From B8-G4 sp033720735 (GTDB taxonomy: Bacteria; Bacteroidota; Bacteroidia; Chitinophagales; Saprospiraceae), in assembly GCA_033720735.1 (NCBI GenBank), contig JAWWBX010000016.1:1-29517 (forward strand): a stretch of DNA of 29,517 nucleotides. The letters are read 5' to 3'. The notes beneath the pieces are model-generated. The model searched no databases. It was not told the DNA's origin and saw nothing but the letters and a program-made list of their open reading frames with translations. Shown piece by piece: positions 15,594 through 24,488 of the stretch. Made by a program: the position numbers and the translations under genes. Positions within the stretch are counted from its first letter, which is position 1; each line of letters opens with the position of its first letter.

Positions 15594-17213
15594 ATGCGCA
15601 GGAAGTTCTTCGTCGCCTCGATCCTGACTGTGGCAGTTGTCCTGCTCCTGCACCTGTATGTCTGGCCGGGTGCCATCTGGCTGTTCGCGCTGGTCGGACC
15701 GCTGATCGCCATCGGGATCTACGACCTTGTGCAGACCAGGCACACCCTCCTGCGCAACTTCCCTGTGGTGGGGCACGGCCGGTACATTTCTGACTGGCTG
15801 CGACCAAAGATCTACCAGTATTTCGTGGAGCCCGACTATGACGGGCGTCCATTCCCCCGGTTGCTGCGATCGGTCGTCTACCAGCGCGCAAAGAATGTGC
15901 TCGACACATCGCCATATGGCACACAGTATGATGTCTACTCTGAAGGCTATGAATGGATGAACCACTCCATTGCCGCGATTGATCCACACGACCTGGACAA
16001 TGATCCGCGGGTGCTGGTCGGCAGCTCCTCGTGCGGCCAACCCTACAGTGCAAGCATCTTCAATGTGTCGGCAATGAGTTTCGGATCGCTGAGCAAGAAC
16101 GCGATCATGGCGCTCAACGGCGGTGCCAAGGCAGGAAATTTTGCCCACAACACCGGTGAGGGCGGGATCTCGCCGTACCACAACAAATTTGGCGGGGATC
16201 TGATCTACCAGATCGGAACGGGGTACTTCGGTTGCCGGTCAAAGGACGGGTCCTTCGACCCGGGACTCTACCAGGAGCGCACGGCCCCGGACAATGTAAA
16301 GATGATCGAGCTCAAGCTCTCGCAGGGCGCCAAACCCGGCCACGGCGGAATTTTGCCGGCCAAGAAAGTCACCCCGGAAATTGCCCAGATCCGCAACATC
16401 GAGCCATACAAGGATGTCCTGTCCCCGCCATATCATACGGCATTCTCTACGCCGAAGGGATTGCTCGAGTTCATACAGCAGCTGCGCGCGCTTTCGGGCG
16501 GCAAGCCGGTGGGATTCAAGCTCTGCATCGGGCATAAAGCGGAATTTCTGTCGATCTGCCGGGCCATGGATGAAACGCGCATGTTCCCGGATTTCATCAC
16601 GATCGACGGCGGTGAAGGGGGGACCGGTGCGGCCCCTCTCGAATTTTCTGACTCCGTTGGTATGCCATTCAAGGAAGGGCTGGCATTCGCCTACAACGCT
16701 CTGGAGGGGTTCGACCTGAAGCGTGAGATCAAGCTCATCGCCGCGGGCAAGATCGTCAGCGGGTTTCACATTTTCCGGGCCCTGGCCCTGGGCGCGGATC
16801 TCTGTTACAGCGCCCGGGCCATGATGATGGCACTCGGTTGCATCCAGGCACTTGAGTGCAACAAGAACACCTGCCCCACTGGCGTCGCAACACAGAACGA
16901 AGCGCTGATCAGAGGCCTGGTGGTCTCAGACAAAAAGGAACGCGTGGCCAACTATCACCGGGAGACCGTGCAAAGCTTTGTCGAGCTTATGGGGGCTTCC
17001 GGGATCAGGAATCTGGATCAGATCAACCGCGCGCATGTCTACCGGCGCATCGTCATGAACCGTCATGAACGGTACGATCAGATCTATCCTTACCTTCAGC
17101 GCGGATGCCTGCTGCACTCGGATACAGTTCCAGAGGAATGGAAGTTCAACATGTCACTCTCTTCCGCTGATGCGTTCATGTTGCACCAACCACTGAAGAA
17201 ACTACACCTTTAA
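15594..17213 (+). CDS. Membrane-anchored FMN-binding glutamate synthase-like protein
   Basis: A 539-residue protein matching the FMN/Fe-S synthase domain of glutamate synthase but lacking the glutaminase and C-terminal beta-helix domains. Two hydrophobic segments (about 7-22 and 27-45) anchor it. The core has GAKAGNFAHNTGEGG, GAKPGHGGILP, TIDGGEGGTGAAP (337-348) and the 3Fe-4S cysteines C416, C422 and C427 with the spacing of GltS, followed by PTGVATQ. In GltS this domain reduces 2-iminoglutarate to glutamate; stand-alone members have no proven substrate. It lies seven bases after the MscS gene, suggesting co-transcription, and converges on the metalloprotease gene. Confidence 0.88.
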   Translation: MRRKFFVASILTVAVVLLLHLYVWPGAIWLFALVGPLIAIGIYDLVQTRHTLLRNFPVVGHGRYISDWLRPKIYQYFVEPDYDGRPFPRLLRSVVYQRAKNVLDTSPYGTQYDVYSEGYEWMNHSIAAIDPHDLDNDPRVLVGSSSCGQPYSASIFNVSAMSFGSLSKNAIMALNGGAKAGNFAHNTGEGGISPYHNKFGGDLIYQIGTGYFGCRSKDGSFDPGLYQERTAPDNVKMIELKLSQGAKPGHGGILPAKKVTPEIAQIRNIEPYKDVLSPPYHTAFSTPKGLLEFIQQLRALSGGKPVGFKLCIGHKAEFLSICRAMDETRMFPDFITIDGGEGGTGAAPLEFSDSVGMPFKEGLAFAYNALEGFDLKREIKLIAAGKIVSGFHIFRALALGADLCYSARAMMMALGCIQALECNKNTCPTGVATQNEALIRGLVVSDKKERVANYHRETVQSFVELMGASGIRNLDQINRAHVYRRIVMNRHERYDQIYPYLQRGCLLHSDTVPEEWKFNMSLSSADAFMLHQPLKKLHL

Positions 17214-17221
17214 CCCGGTCC

Positions 17222-19663
17222 CTAGTGCAGGTGCTCCATACCGGAACATCCGATCGGCGATCCCGGAGGCATAGGGGTGTCGGCCGGCAACTTGAACGCA
17301 GCCCGGTTGGCGCTAAAGTCTTCAAACAGCGAAATGATGTACAGGTCGTGCGCACGTCCTGACTTGGTTTCATTGGCGTTGAAGTACAGCTTCTTTTGGG
17401 CCTCGATCTCCGAAACCTTGTACAAGGCGGCGGCACTCACCTGGCGGGCAATGGACGGATCACCAGCCAGTTTGAGCAGGTGATGCACCATCTGCTTCTC
17501 AACCATTTGCTGCAGCGATCGATGCACAGGCCCGGTGGCCGCAAACCCGCTGATCCGTTCCCATATCAGGTCGAGATACTCCGACAATTCCGGATATCCG
17601 TCCTCATATGCTGACACATTGTGCAAGCGTGCCAGCCGTTGCGGATGGAGCATGAACGAAAGCGTATGATGTACGCTGCTTTCAGCGGCAGCGAGCGGAT
17701 CAAACACGGGAGCCGTCCAGGTCTTGAACAGCTCGCGATGACGACCAAACCCGACCGGTTGCGGGGGGATCGTCGCTACGATCTCCTGATCCAGGGCCAG
17801 AAACTCCGGTGACAAGGTTTGCAGCAGGGATTCGACAGCCCGCATCTGGTGGTCTGCCGGGACCGGCGAGATGGGTTCCTGACCATCACCACGCATGGCG
17901 TAGGTATACGCATAGCCACCGATCAGCTTGGCGACTGCCTCCACCTGATAGCGGTGACCGAGGTACAGTGGCACCAGGACCTGCTCGAGGTATGCCATCG
18001 GGGTGCCCTCACGGATGGTCTCCGTGCCAAAGCGCTCCAGGGCGTGGCGCCGGACTTCTGACATGCGCTCGAGTTCAGCCACGGGATCGTCACCGTTGTC
18101 CCAGAGATGCGCGACCGGGTGGGCACCACCTGAAGGGCGGGCATCCTGGTCTGAAATATAACGCAACCCCATGCCCTGGGTTTCCATTAAAATTGCCCGA
18201 AGGGCGGCTTCCTCATCAGTGCCATCAGGGAAATCCTGATATCCATAGATGATCGCTCGCTTGTCCCACTCGCCAATCCCGGTGTCGTATGCTTCGCTGA
18301 AATCGATCTGGCCGTTAGTCAGTTTGACATACGGATGGGGGTAATCCATCACCGAAGCACGGTCGTTGTAGCTAGCAGCGAAGTTATGTGCCAATCCAAG
18401 GGTATGGCCGACTTCGTGTGCCGATAGTTGCCGCAACCGGGCCAGGGCCAGATCGGTGAGCGAACCTGGATCTTCATCCCCATTCTCAAATATGCTGGCC
18501 AGACCCTGCGCGATCATAAAATCCTGCCGCACCCGCAGTGATCCAAGCAGAACATGCCCCTTGAGAATCTCACCGGTGCGCGGGTCAACGATCGACGATC
18601 CGTAGCTCCAGCCCCGGGTACTCCGATGCACCCAATTGATCACATTATAGCGTACATCCATCGGGTCTGCATCGTCGGGCAGCACGCGCACCTGAAAGGC
18701 ATTGCGGTAGCCCGCGGCCTCAAACGCCTGGTTCCACCAGGAGGCCCCTTCGATCAGTGCCGAACGAATAGGTTCAGGACATCCCGGGTCAAGGTAATAG
18801 ATGATCGGTTCCACCGCCTCGCTCACGGCAGCCGACGGGTCCTTTTTCTCGAGTCGGTGTCGCACGATATAGCGCTTCTCAAGCGGCTGGTCGATCGGCG
18901 TCGCGTAGTCATAGTAACTGATCCCGAAATAGCCCGAGCGCGGATCGTTGCGCCGGGGTGTATACTGGTCATCCGGCAGTCTGATCAACGAGTGATGCAT
19001 GTGTACCGTCACCGCGTCGGGTGATGGTGTCACACTCCTGATGAAGCCGCCCTTTGGCTTCCCGGTCAGGGTGATCAGTGCATCAAACTCGGTATTGTCC
19101 GGAAAGTTTTTGGTGCGCGGCAGGTGGATCGCGCTGCGGCTGGCATCGACCTTGTACGCTCCCTGATTGGACTGTTCGAGCCGCCCCGCCACATTATGGG
19201 CATCCCGCAGTAAAAACGGAGTAAAGTCAATATAGCCGGTTCCGTTACGCTCTTCGCGTTTGAAACCCCACAGGACCGACCGGGCAAACGCTTCTCGAAC
19301 GGCCTCGCGCTCCCTGGGATTGTCGCTTACGGCACGAAAGTCGTAGTTGGACTGGACCAGGAGGATCTTGGGGCCGCTCCGGACAAATTTCACAACATGG
19401 TCATCGCCGAGCTGGTTGCGGTCCAGACCCAGGTCGTTGGAACCCACTCCGGCCGACAACGCATTGACATACAGGAATTCCTGGTCCAGCTGGTCGTCGA
19501 TGGCCAACCATATCTTGCCGGTCGAATCTTCCCATTCAAAATCAAAGAACCCCTGTTGCACCCCCTGGGCCATGCCTGACGCTGCACATAGTGTCAGAAA
19601 GGTGGTGAGTGCGATCGCTAATGTTGTAAGATTTCGTTGCATGCCATGCGTATTTGAGGACAT
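17222..19663 (-). CDS. Secreted zinc-dependent metalloprotease (DUF5117/DUF4953 type)
   Basis: An 813-residue exported metzincin. The signal peptide lies within residues 8-33; Met1 (19663) and Met8 (19642) are both possible starts, the latter giving a more usual signal peptide. The N-terminal half (about 40-290) is the DUF5117-like region seen in Bacteroidota members. The zinc site HEVGHTLGLAH has ligands H416, H420 and H426 and the catalytic E417, followed by a Met-turn candidate SVMDYP (M439). The C-terminal 300 residues are helical. I see no T9SS sorting domain at the end. The start is 22 bases from the upstream helicase stop on the same strand. The physiological substrate is unknown. Confidence 0.85.
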   Translation of the reverse strand: MSSNTHGMQRNLTTLAIALTTFLTLCAASGMAQGVQQGFFDFEWEDSTGKIWLAIDDQLDQEFLYVNALSAGVGSNDLGLDRNQLGDDHVVKFVRSGPKILLVQSNYDFRAVSDNPREREAVREAFARSVLWGFKREERNGTGYIDFTPFLLRDAHNVAGRLEQSNQGAYKVDASRSAIHLPRTKNFPDNTEFDALITLTGKPKGGFIRSVTPSPDAVTVHMHHSLIRLPDDQYTPRRNDPRSGYFGISYYDYATPIDQPLEKRYIVRHRLEKKDPSAAVSEAVEPIIYYLDPGCPEPIRSALIEGASWWNQAFEAAGYRNAFQVRVLPDDADPMDVRYNVINWVHRSTRGWSYGSSIVDPRTGEILKGHVLLGSLRVRQDFMIAQGLASIFENGDEDPGSLTDLALARLRQLSAHEVGHTLGLAHNFAASYNDRASVMDYPHPYVKLTNGQIDFSEAYDTGIGEWDKRAIIYGYQDFPDGTDEEAALRAILMETQGMGLRYISDQDARPSGGAHPVAHLWDNGDDPVAELERMSEVRRHALERFGTETIREGTPMAYLEQVLVPLYLGHRYQVEAVAKLIGGYAYTYAMRGDGQEPISPVPADHQMRAVESLLQTLSPEFLALDQEIVATIPPQPVGFGRHRELFKTWTAPVFDPLAAAESSVHHTLSFMLHPQRLARLHNVSAYEDGYPELSEYLDLIWERISGFAATGPVHRSLQQMVEKQMVHHLLKLAGDPSIARQVSAAALYKVSEIEAQKKLYFNANETKSGRAHDLYIISLFEDFSANRAAFKLPADTPMPPGSPIGCSGMEHLH

Positions 19664-19684
19664 TGAAGATACGTTGAAGTAAAT

Positions 19685-22600
19685 TCAAAATTCTTCCTGG
19701 ACCGGGAGCGGCTCATCGCGTTTCACCGTCATTTCGTTTTCGACCAGGGTACACCAGTAGCAGTCGTCATTTCCGCATCCTTGCTCAAAGTCGTGTTTCT
19801 GGATGCGCTCCCATACCTCTGCGATCTGGTCCGACACCAGTTGAATGTCTTCCGGGGTGATCTGAACCTTGATGCGTTCATGCTCGCCACTCGAGCGTGG
19901 CTGTACAAAATCAATATAACCATGATCTACCGAGTGCCGGATGCCAGGATCGGCATCGAGCAGTATTTGATAGAACACGATCTGTCGCCAGTAGTCGCCA
20001 CCATGGGGATTGCGCTCGTCGGGACGTCGCAGCTGTCCCCTTCGGTGCGCATTTGACGATTTACCGGTCTTGTAGTCGGTAAACACAGCATGGTCCTTGA
20101 AGAGATCAACCCGGTCGATATCTCCCTTGAGCGGAATTCCCCGGTGTTCTGCATTGCGCACCTCGTATTCGGTCAGACTGTCAAGTGCATGTGTCCAGCC
20201 GTCGGCGCGTTGCGTGAAATACGACCGCAGGATCTGCTCGCCAAAGTGGAGATGCATGTCATATTCGGTGTCGGTAAAATGAGAGCGGTGGCGGCGTAAT
20301 TGACGGCGGTACAGATTAACGAGATCATCGGCAGTCCCCGACAACTGTCCGTCCCTGATATGCCAGGTAAAAAAGTCATCCAGCGTTTTGTGGATCGCCT
20401 TGCCAAAGCCGAAGTAGGTCTTCTGGGCCGATGGGATCCGCAAGACATAGTCAAAATAGAACTTGCGCGGACACTCAAGATACTTGTTCAGTGCACTCGC
20501 GCTCAATTCAAAACCATCCAGTGCCTGATCAATCAGTGCGTGGTCTACAAGTGGCGTAACGACCTCTACCGGACGGAAGAGGTCCGCGCAATATGCGGTG
20601 TATGCCTCATCAGTGAGATCCTTGGGCTGCGCGGCTATTTGACCGGCGTCGGTGATCTCGTTGATAAATCGCGACGCCTCCATTTCCCGTTCGTAGTCAT
20701 CCAGTTCATGGTACGACATGGTCAGGTGTGTGCGGGCGCGCGTCATGGCAACATAAAACAGGCGGCGCTCGTCTTCATCCGACCCCTCAGCACTGGAGGG
20801 CACGAGGTCGGGTAGTTTGTACATGTCGAAGTATCCCTTGCCCGCTTCATCCCAATTGCGTTTGGTGCAACCGATGATAAAGACCCTGTCAAACTGCATG
20901 CCCTTGGCTGAATGCGCCGTCACAAAATGGATACCGTCTTTCGCACTCAGCGTCTTGTGCACCGGCAATTCGATATTGTTGTCGACCATGAGATCGATGC
21001 GCTCAAGAAAATCGATCAGTTCCAGCCCGGGAGTCCGTAATGTCTCTTGCTTCACATGGTCAAACAGCGTTTTGACGAGTTGCAAATGCCAGGTCTGGTT
21101 GGGGTGGTCAAAGATCCATTGCAGCACACCTCCTCTGGTCAGGATCTGTTCAAGCAGTTCCTGTATCGTCAGATGCTTGAGCTCCCTGATCCATGTTGTC
21201 AGCAATTGTTCGAGGGCCAGTACGGCCTCCACCTCACGGATACCCAGATGCTGCAGAAGTTTTTCATCAGCCATGACCTCAAGCCACGGTGTGTTGGATT
21301 CTCCGCGTCTCCTTTTGCATGCAATGGCGATCTTTCCGGCATCCCGTGGGGGGATCGCAAAAAAGCCGTAGTGCATCATCTCAAACAGCAGGTGCTCACC
21401 TGCATCCAGCTGCCGGCTTTCCATCGCCACATACCGCATCATGGTCAGGATGTTGCGGATCAATGGCCGCCAGAGGATGTTCACCGGTTTCTTGACGTTG
21501 ATCGGGATATCGCGGACTTCCAATACGTGCAGCAGTTCTTCCACCTGGCGATGCGTGCGGTAGATCACTGCGACAGACTCGCGTTCCAGTGTACCGGCGG
21601 CATGCAGAGCCGTCAATTCACTGAGCAGTGCAGCCTGTTCCTGCGTCCAGTTTGGGTAGACGTGGATCTCCGGCATCACCTGGCTGGCTGCTGCCGGACC
21701 CTCCGCGGTCAGGTCCTTGGTATACTCTGGAAACTGACGAACGAGGCGCTCGGTGTTGTTGGCAATCAGTGCCGATGCAGCGTCAAGGATCTGCTGAGAC
21801 GACCGGTAGTTGCGGGTCAGGACGATCACCTCGGGGGCATATTCCTGCTTGAACGCCGTGATATTCTGCATGTTGGCACCCTGGAACCTGAAGATCGACT
21901 GGTCGTCGTCGCCCACAATGAAGACATCGGGCCGGTCCCAGTGGCTGGCCAGCAGCCTGAGGATCGCGAGTTGAATGCCATTACTGTCCTGGAACTCATC
22001 GACGAGAAGGTACTGAAAGCGCTCCTGGTAGCTGGCCAGCAAGTCCGGATCCTCGGCAAAGGCGTCGTGTACCCAGGTCAGCATATCGTGATAGTCGTAG
22101 CGTCCGGCCTCCCGCAGTTTCTCGTTGTAGCGGTCGAAACAGTCTACGGCTGCACGCAGGACTTCCATCGGGGCCAGCACCTCCTTCTGAAACCGGGCTT
22201 CCTTCAGATCACCTTTGTGGTAGCTGCCGCTGCGTGACTTGCCTGATTTCTGGTAGATGTACTCACCGTTTGTGCGCTTGGTTTCAATCCATCGCTCGAT
22301 GGTATCGCGCATCATACCCGGTGTCCAGCGCTCCAGTTTCATGACCTCAAAGAGCTTCTTGAGGCGTGTGGTTTCATAATAGATCTTGCCGGTAAAGCGT
22401 TTGAGCGGGTGCTCGAGGGGTTGCTCGTCGATGATCTCGCGCAGGATCTGAAACTGCTCAAGATCGGAAGCCGGCTGGGCATCCCGGTACACACCAAACC
22501 GGTCGAGATGCTCATGGATGACCATGTTGCAAAAACCGTGAAAGGTAAAGATCTGGCCGTTGTAGGCAGTAGGACCAATGTAGCGGGTCAGCCGGCGGCG

Positions 22601-22825
22601 CATTTCCATCGCGCCGGCCTCGGTGTAGGTGAGACACAGGACATTATGAATAGCGGTCTGCGTCTGTTCGAGGATGTAGCCAATGCGCAATCCCAGCACG
22701 TCGGTCTTGCCCGTGCCCGGGCCGGCAATCACCATCACCGGTCCCTCAATGGTCTGGATGGCCTGCTGCTGTTCGGGGTTGCGCCCTTCCAGTTCCTGAT
22801 AAAAAAGTGCTCTGAAATCAGTCAT
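19685..22825 (-). CDS. UvrD/PcrA-like helicase with C-terminal RecB-type nuclease
   Basis: A 1046-residue superfamily 1 DNA helicase fused to a PD-(D/E)XK nuclease, probably acting in DNA repair or recombination. Helicase motifs: Q motif NPEQQQAI (16-23), Walker A AGPGTGKT (34-41), motif II VDEFQDS (275-281), motif III VGDDDQSIFRFQGA (305-318), and LTRNYRSS (337-344). The nuclease (about 772-1046) has H812, D904 (GDIDR), D917 and K919 (DYKTG). C785 plus C1017, C1022 and C1025 (CGNDDCYWC) probably hold a 4Fe-4S cluster. AddB/Cas4 proteins usually have C-x2-C-x5-C at the end; here it is C-x4-C-x2-C. The start overlaps the upstream serine hydrolase gene by eight bases. It is not a standard AddA or AddB by length. 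Confidence 0.9.
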   Translation of the reverse strand: MTDFRALFYQELEGRNPEQQQAIQTIEGPVMVIAGPGTGKTDVLGLRIGYILEQTQTAIHNVLCLTYTEAGAMEMRRRLTRYIGPTAYNGQIFTFHGFCNMVIHEHLDRFGVYRDAQPASDLEQFQILREIIDEQPLEHPLKRFTGKIYYETTRLKKLFEVMKLERWTPGMMRDTIERWIETKRTNGEYIYQKSGKSRSGSYHKGDLKEARFQKEVLAPMEVLRAAVDCFDRYNEKLREAGRYDYHDMLTWVHDAFAEDPDLLASYQERFQYLLVDEFQDSNGIQLAILRLLASHWDRPDVFIVGDDDQSIFRFQGANMQNITAFKQEYAPEVIVLTRNYRSSQQILDAASALIANNTERLVRQFPEYTKDLTAEGPAAASQVMPEIHVYPNWTQEQAALLSELTALHAAGTLERESVAVIYRTHRQVEELLHVLEVRDIPINVKKPVNILWRPLIRNILTMMRYVAMESRQLDAGEHLLFEMMHYGFFAIPPRDAGKIAIACKRRRGESNTPWLEVMADEKLLQHLGIREVEAVLALEQLLTTWIRELKHLTIQELLEQILTRGGVLQWIFDHPNQTWHLQLVKTLFDHVKQETLRTPGLELIDFLERIDLMVDNNIELPVHKTLSAKDGIHFVTAHSAKGMQFDRVFIIGCTKRNWDEAGKGYFDMYKLPDLVPSSAEGSDEDERRLFYVAMTRARTHLTMSYHELDDYEREMEASRFINEITDAGQIAAQPKDLTDEAYTAYCADLFRPVEVVTPLVDHALIDQALDGFELSASALNKYLECPRKFYFDYVLRIPSAQKTYFGFGKAIHKTLDDFFTWHIRDGQLSGTADDLVNLYRRQLRRHRSHFTDTEYDMHLHFGEQILRSYFTQRADGWTHALDSLTEYEVRNAEHRGIPLKGDIDRVDLFKDHAVFTDYKTGKSSNAHRRGQLRRPDERNPHGGDYWRQIVFYQILLDADPGIRHSVDHGYIDFVQPRSSGEHERIKVQITPEDIQLVSDQIAEVWERIQKHDFEQGCGNDDCYWCTLVENEMTVKRDEPLPVQEEF

Positions 22826-24059
22826 GCAATCGGGTAAATGTCAAATGGCTCAGGTCCGGGGAAAACGCGCGCTCACGTTGCAGCTCGTAGGCGTACACCT
22901 GCCGGCCCAACTCTGCCAGAAAAGGCAAACCTACTTCATCAAACTCATAGATGCCATCATTGAAGGTGTTGTTTTCATTGACATGCACCGTGGCTGCCAG
23001 GATAAACTCGATCTTGTTTTCAAAGTCGACGATATAAGCGCAATCAGTGAGATAGCCATACGCCCACCCGACTTTGTTGAAGATGCGCAAGTGTCCCGGC
23101 ATCGGATCACGCTGATCGCCGTAGATCAAAAATTTGACATAGCTGTCGTAGTAATCTTCACCCTCATACCGTGGATAGCTTGACTCGCGGGGCAGCATGC
23201 ACATGACCGAATACAAAAACCGGTAGTCCTCTTGTGTCAGGTTGAAGCGCTCTTCGGCAGGTGTCGCTTGCGGAAACATGATGGATTGCAGCAAGCGCAC
23301 TTGCTCTTCGAGCGGGAAGAAGTTCTTCATTGAAAAGTCGAACGGTTGCTCTACCCGCTCCCCGTCGCCGTTGATAAATGCGACACCCCTGCGCTCACCA
23401 TTTGGCCGATACCGCACGGTATCACGGGCCACCTGTTCGTCTTGAGCGTACACCAGGGTGTCGTGATCAAAGAACTGGACCGGGTTGGTATACCGGTTCT
23501 CAACTGGTCCGAAGCGCGGATCACTGAGCCGATGAATGATGCGCGAGCGTGCGAAGCCCTTGCTCCGCAGGGTTGCCTGAATATGATCCCACCCCAGAAA
23601 TTCATACAGTCGATTGTACGCATCATTATCGCTCACGATGAAGATCTTCCGGACATAATGGGCCACTGATGGCACACCAGCCTCAGCCGTGCTGTCGAGC
23701 AATACCCGGGACTGGGGCGGACGCACCGAATCGGTTTGCATCCGTGTGTGTCTATCCAATCCGGGAATAGCAAGGTTGTTGAGGCGGGACAGCGCCATCA
23801 CCGCCACAGGGAACTTGACCGTGCTGGCCGGGTAGAAGTAACGGTCCGGGTCGGCGTTGTGCGTGTAGGTGGTGAATGACGGGGCATTGTTCTCGTCACG
23901 GTCAATGCGGACGTAGTAGATCTGTGGTTCATACTTCTCCGGATTGTCGATGACCTGCCTGACACTTTGTGGTGCGTCAGCCAGGATCTCGTCAAGCGGG
24001 GACTTGCGGCATGACAGGCTTCCAGCCACCACTAAAATGAGCATGAAAATCCGGGTCAT
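22818..24059 (-). CDS. Serine hydrolase lipoprotein, class A beta-lactamase fold
   Basis: A 413-residue predicted lipoprotein (lipobox SLSC, Cys17) with the serine beta-lactamase / DD-peptidase fold. Active-site motifs: S79-T-V-K82 in YPASTVKFP, S143-D144-N145, and K329-V-G331 in place of the usual KTG. A long insert (about 165-300) separates the second and third motifs. The family includes beta-lactamases and peptidoglycan hydrolases; no Glu166-type omega loop (ExxLN) is obvious, so antibiotic hydrolysis is not supported and a cell-wall role is likelier. The 3' end overlaps the helicase gene by eight bases. A 7-bp inverted repeat lies 26 bases upstream of its ATG. Confidence 0.82.
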   Translation of the reverse strand: MTRIFMLILVVAGSLSCRKSPLDEILADAPQSVRQVIDNPEKYEPQIYYVRIDRDENNAPSFTTYTHNADPDRYFYPASTVKFPVAVMALSRLNNLAIPGLDRHTRMQTDSVRPPQSRVLLDSTAEAGVPSVAHYVRKIFIVSDNDAYNRLYEFLGWDHIQATLRSKGFARSRIIHRLSDPRFGPVENRYTNPVQFFDHDTLVYAQDEQVARDTVRYRPNGERRGVAFINGDGERVEQPFDFSMKNFFPLEEQVRLLQSIMFPQATPAEERFNLTQEDYRFLYSVMCMLPRESSYPRYEGEDYYDSYVKFLIYGDQRDPMPGHLRIFNKVGWAYGYLTDCAYIVDFENKIEFILAATVHVNENNTFNDGIYEFDEVGLPFLAELGRQVYAYELQRERAFSPDLSHLTFTRLHD

Positions 24060-24084
24060 CCGTGTATTGTCAGGTGTGCTCCGT

Positions 24085-24100
24085 CAAAATAACTATTTTG
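24085..24100. promoter_or_regulatory. Perfect palindrome in divergent intergenic region
   Basis: CAAAATA-AC-TATTTTG is a 7-bp perfect inverted repeat with a 2-bp spacer. It lies between the divergent serine hydrolase (ATG at 24059) and cupin (ATG at 24150) genes. Each arm read outward gives TATTTTG, one base short of the Bacteroidetes -7 consensus TAnnTTTG. It could be two back-to-back promoter elements, a dimeric repressor operator, or both. Confidence 0.45.
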
Positions 24101-24149
24101 TTTATGTGGTCGTGCGCGGCGTACCGGCGACCTGTTGCAACCGTTCACC

Positions 24150-24476
24150 ATGCAATATTTATACACGGCTGATGAGATCGAAAAGACGATTGACCTGCAC
24201 AAACAGGCCTACACGGAGCTGTTGCGTCATCCGGCTCTCAGCGCGGGTATGTATCTTCTCAAAGCTGGTGATCCCGACTTGCAGCGTCCCCATTCCGAAG
24301 ATGAGGTCTATTATGTGCTCGATGGCGTTGCCCGGATGACAGTCGCCTCGGAAGACTTTCCGGTGCGTCGCGGTGACCTGATCTACGTGCCCGCCTATAC
24401 AGAACACCGCTTCTATGATATCACCCGCGATCTCAAGGTGCTGGTCTTCTTCTCCAGCGCGCACATTGAACACTAG
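24150..24476 (+). CDS. Small cupin-domain protein
   Basis: A 108-residue single-domain cupin. Motif 1 is PHSEDEVYYVLDG (His and Glu in metal-binding positions) and motif 2 is RGDLIYVPAYTEHRF, with the expected second His. Such proteins form a small beta barrel that binds a metal and a small molecule. No substrate can be read from the sequence. I chose the ATG at 24150 (MQYLYTADE); an in-frame TTG 15 bases upstream is possible but unneeded. The next gene starts 12 bases after its stop, so the two are likely co-transcribed. Confidence 0.82.
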   Translation: MQYLYTADEIEKTIDLHKQAYTELLRHPALSAGMYLLKAGDPDLQRPHSEDEVYYVLDGVARMTVASEDFPVRRGDLIYVPAYTEHRFYDITRDLKVLVFFSSAHIEH

Positions 24477-24488
24477 TTCAGGTTGATC

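Noticed and set aside
14781..16181. 466-codon minus-strand frame
   Set aside because: Antisense to the MscS and glutamate synthase-like genes; composition is His/Gln/Asp-rich shadow sequence without motifs.
21047..22237. 396-codon plus-strand frame
   Set aside because: Antisense to the helicase core; no motifs.
22818..24059. Serine hydrolase as an antibiotic-resistance beta-lactamase
   Set aside because: SxxK and SDN are present, but KTG is KVG, no omega-loop ExxLN is evident, and a long insert is present; resistance is not supported.
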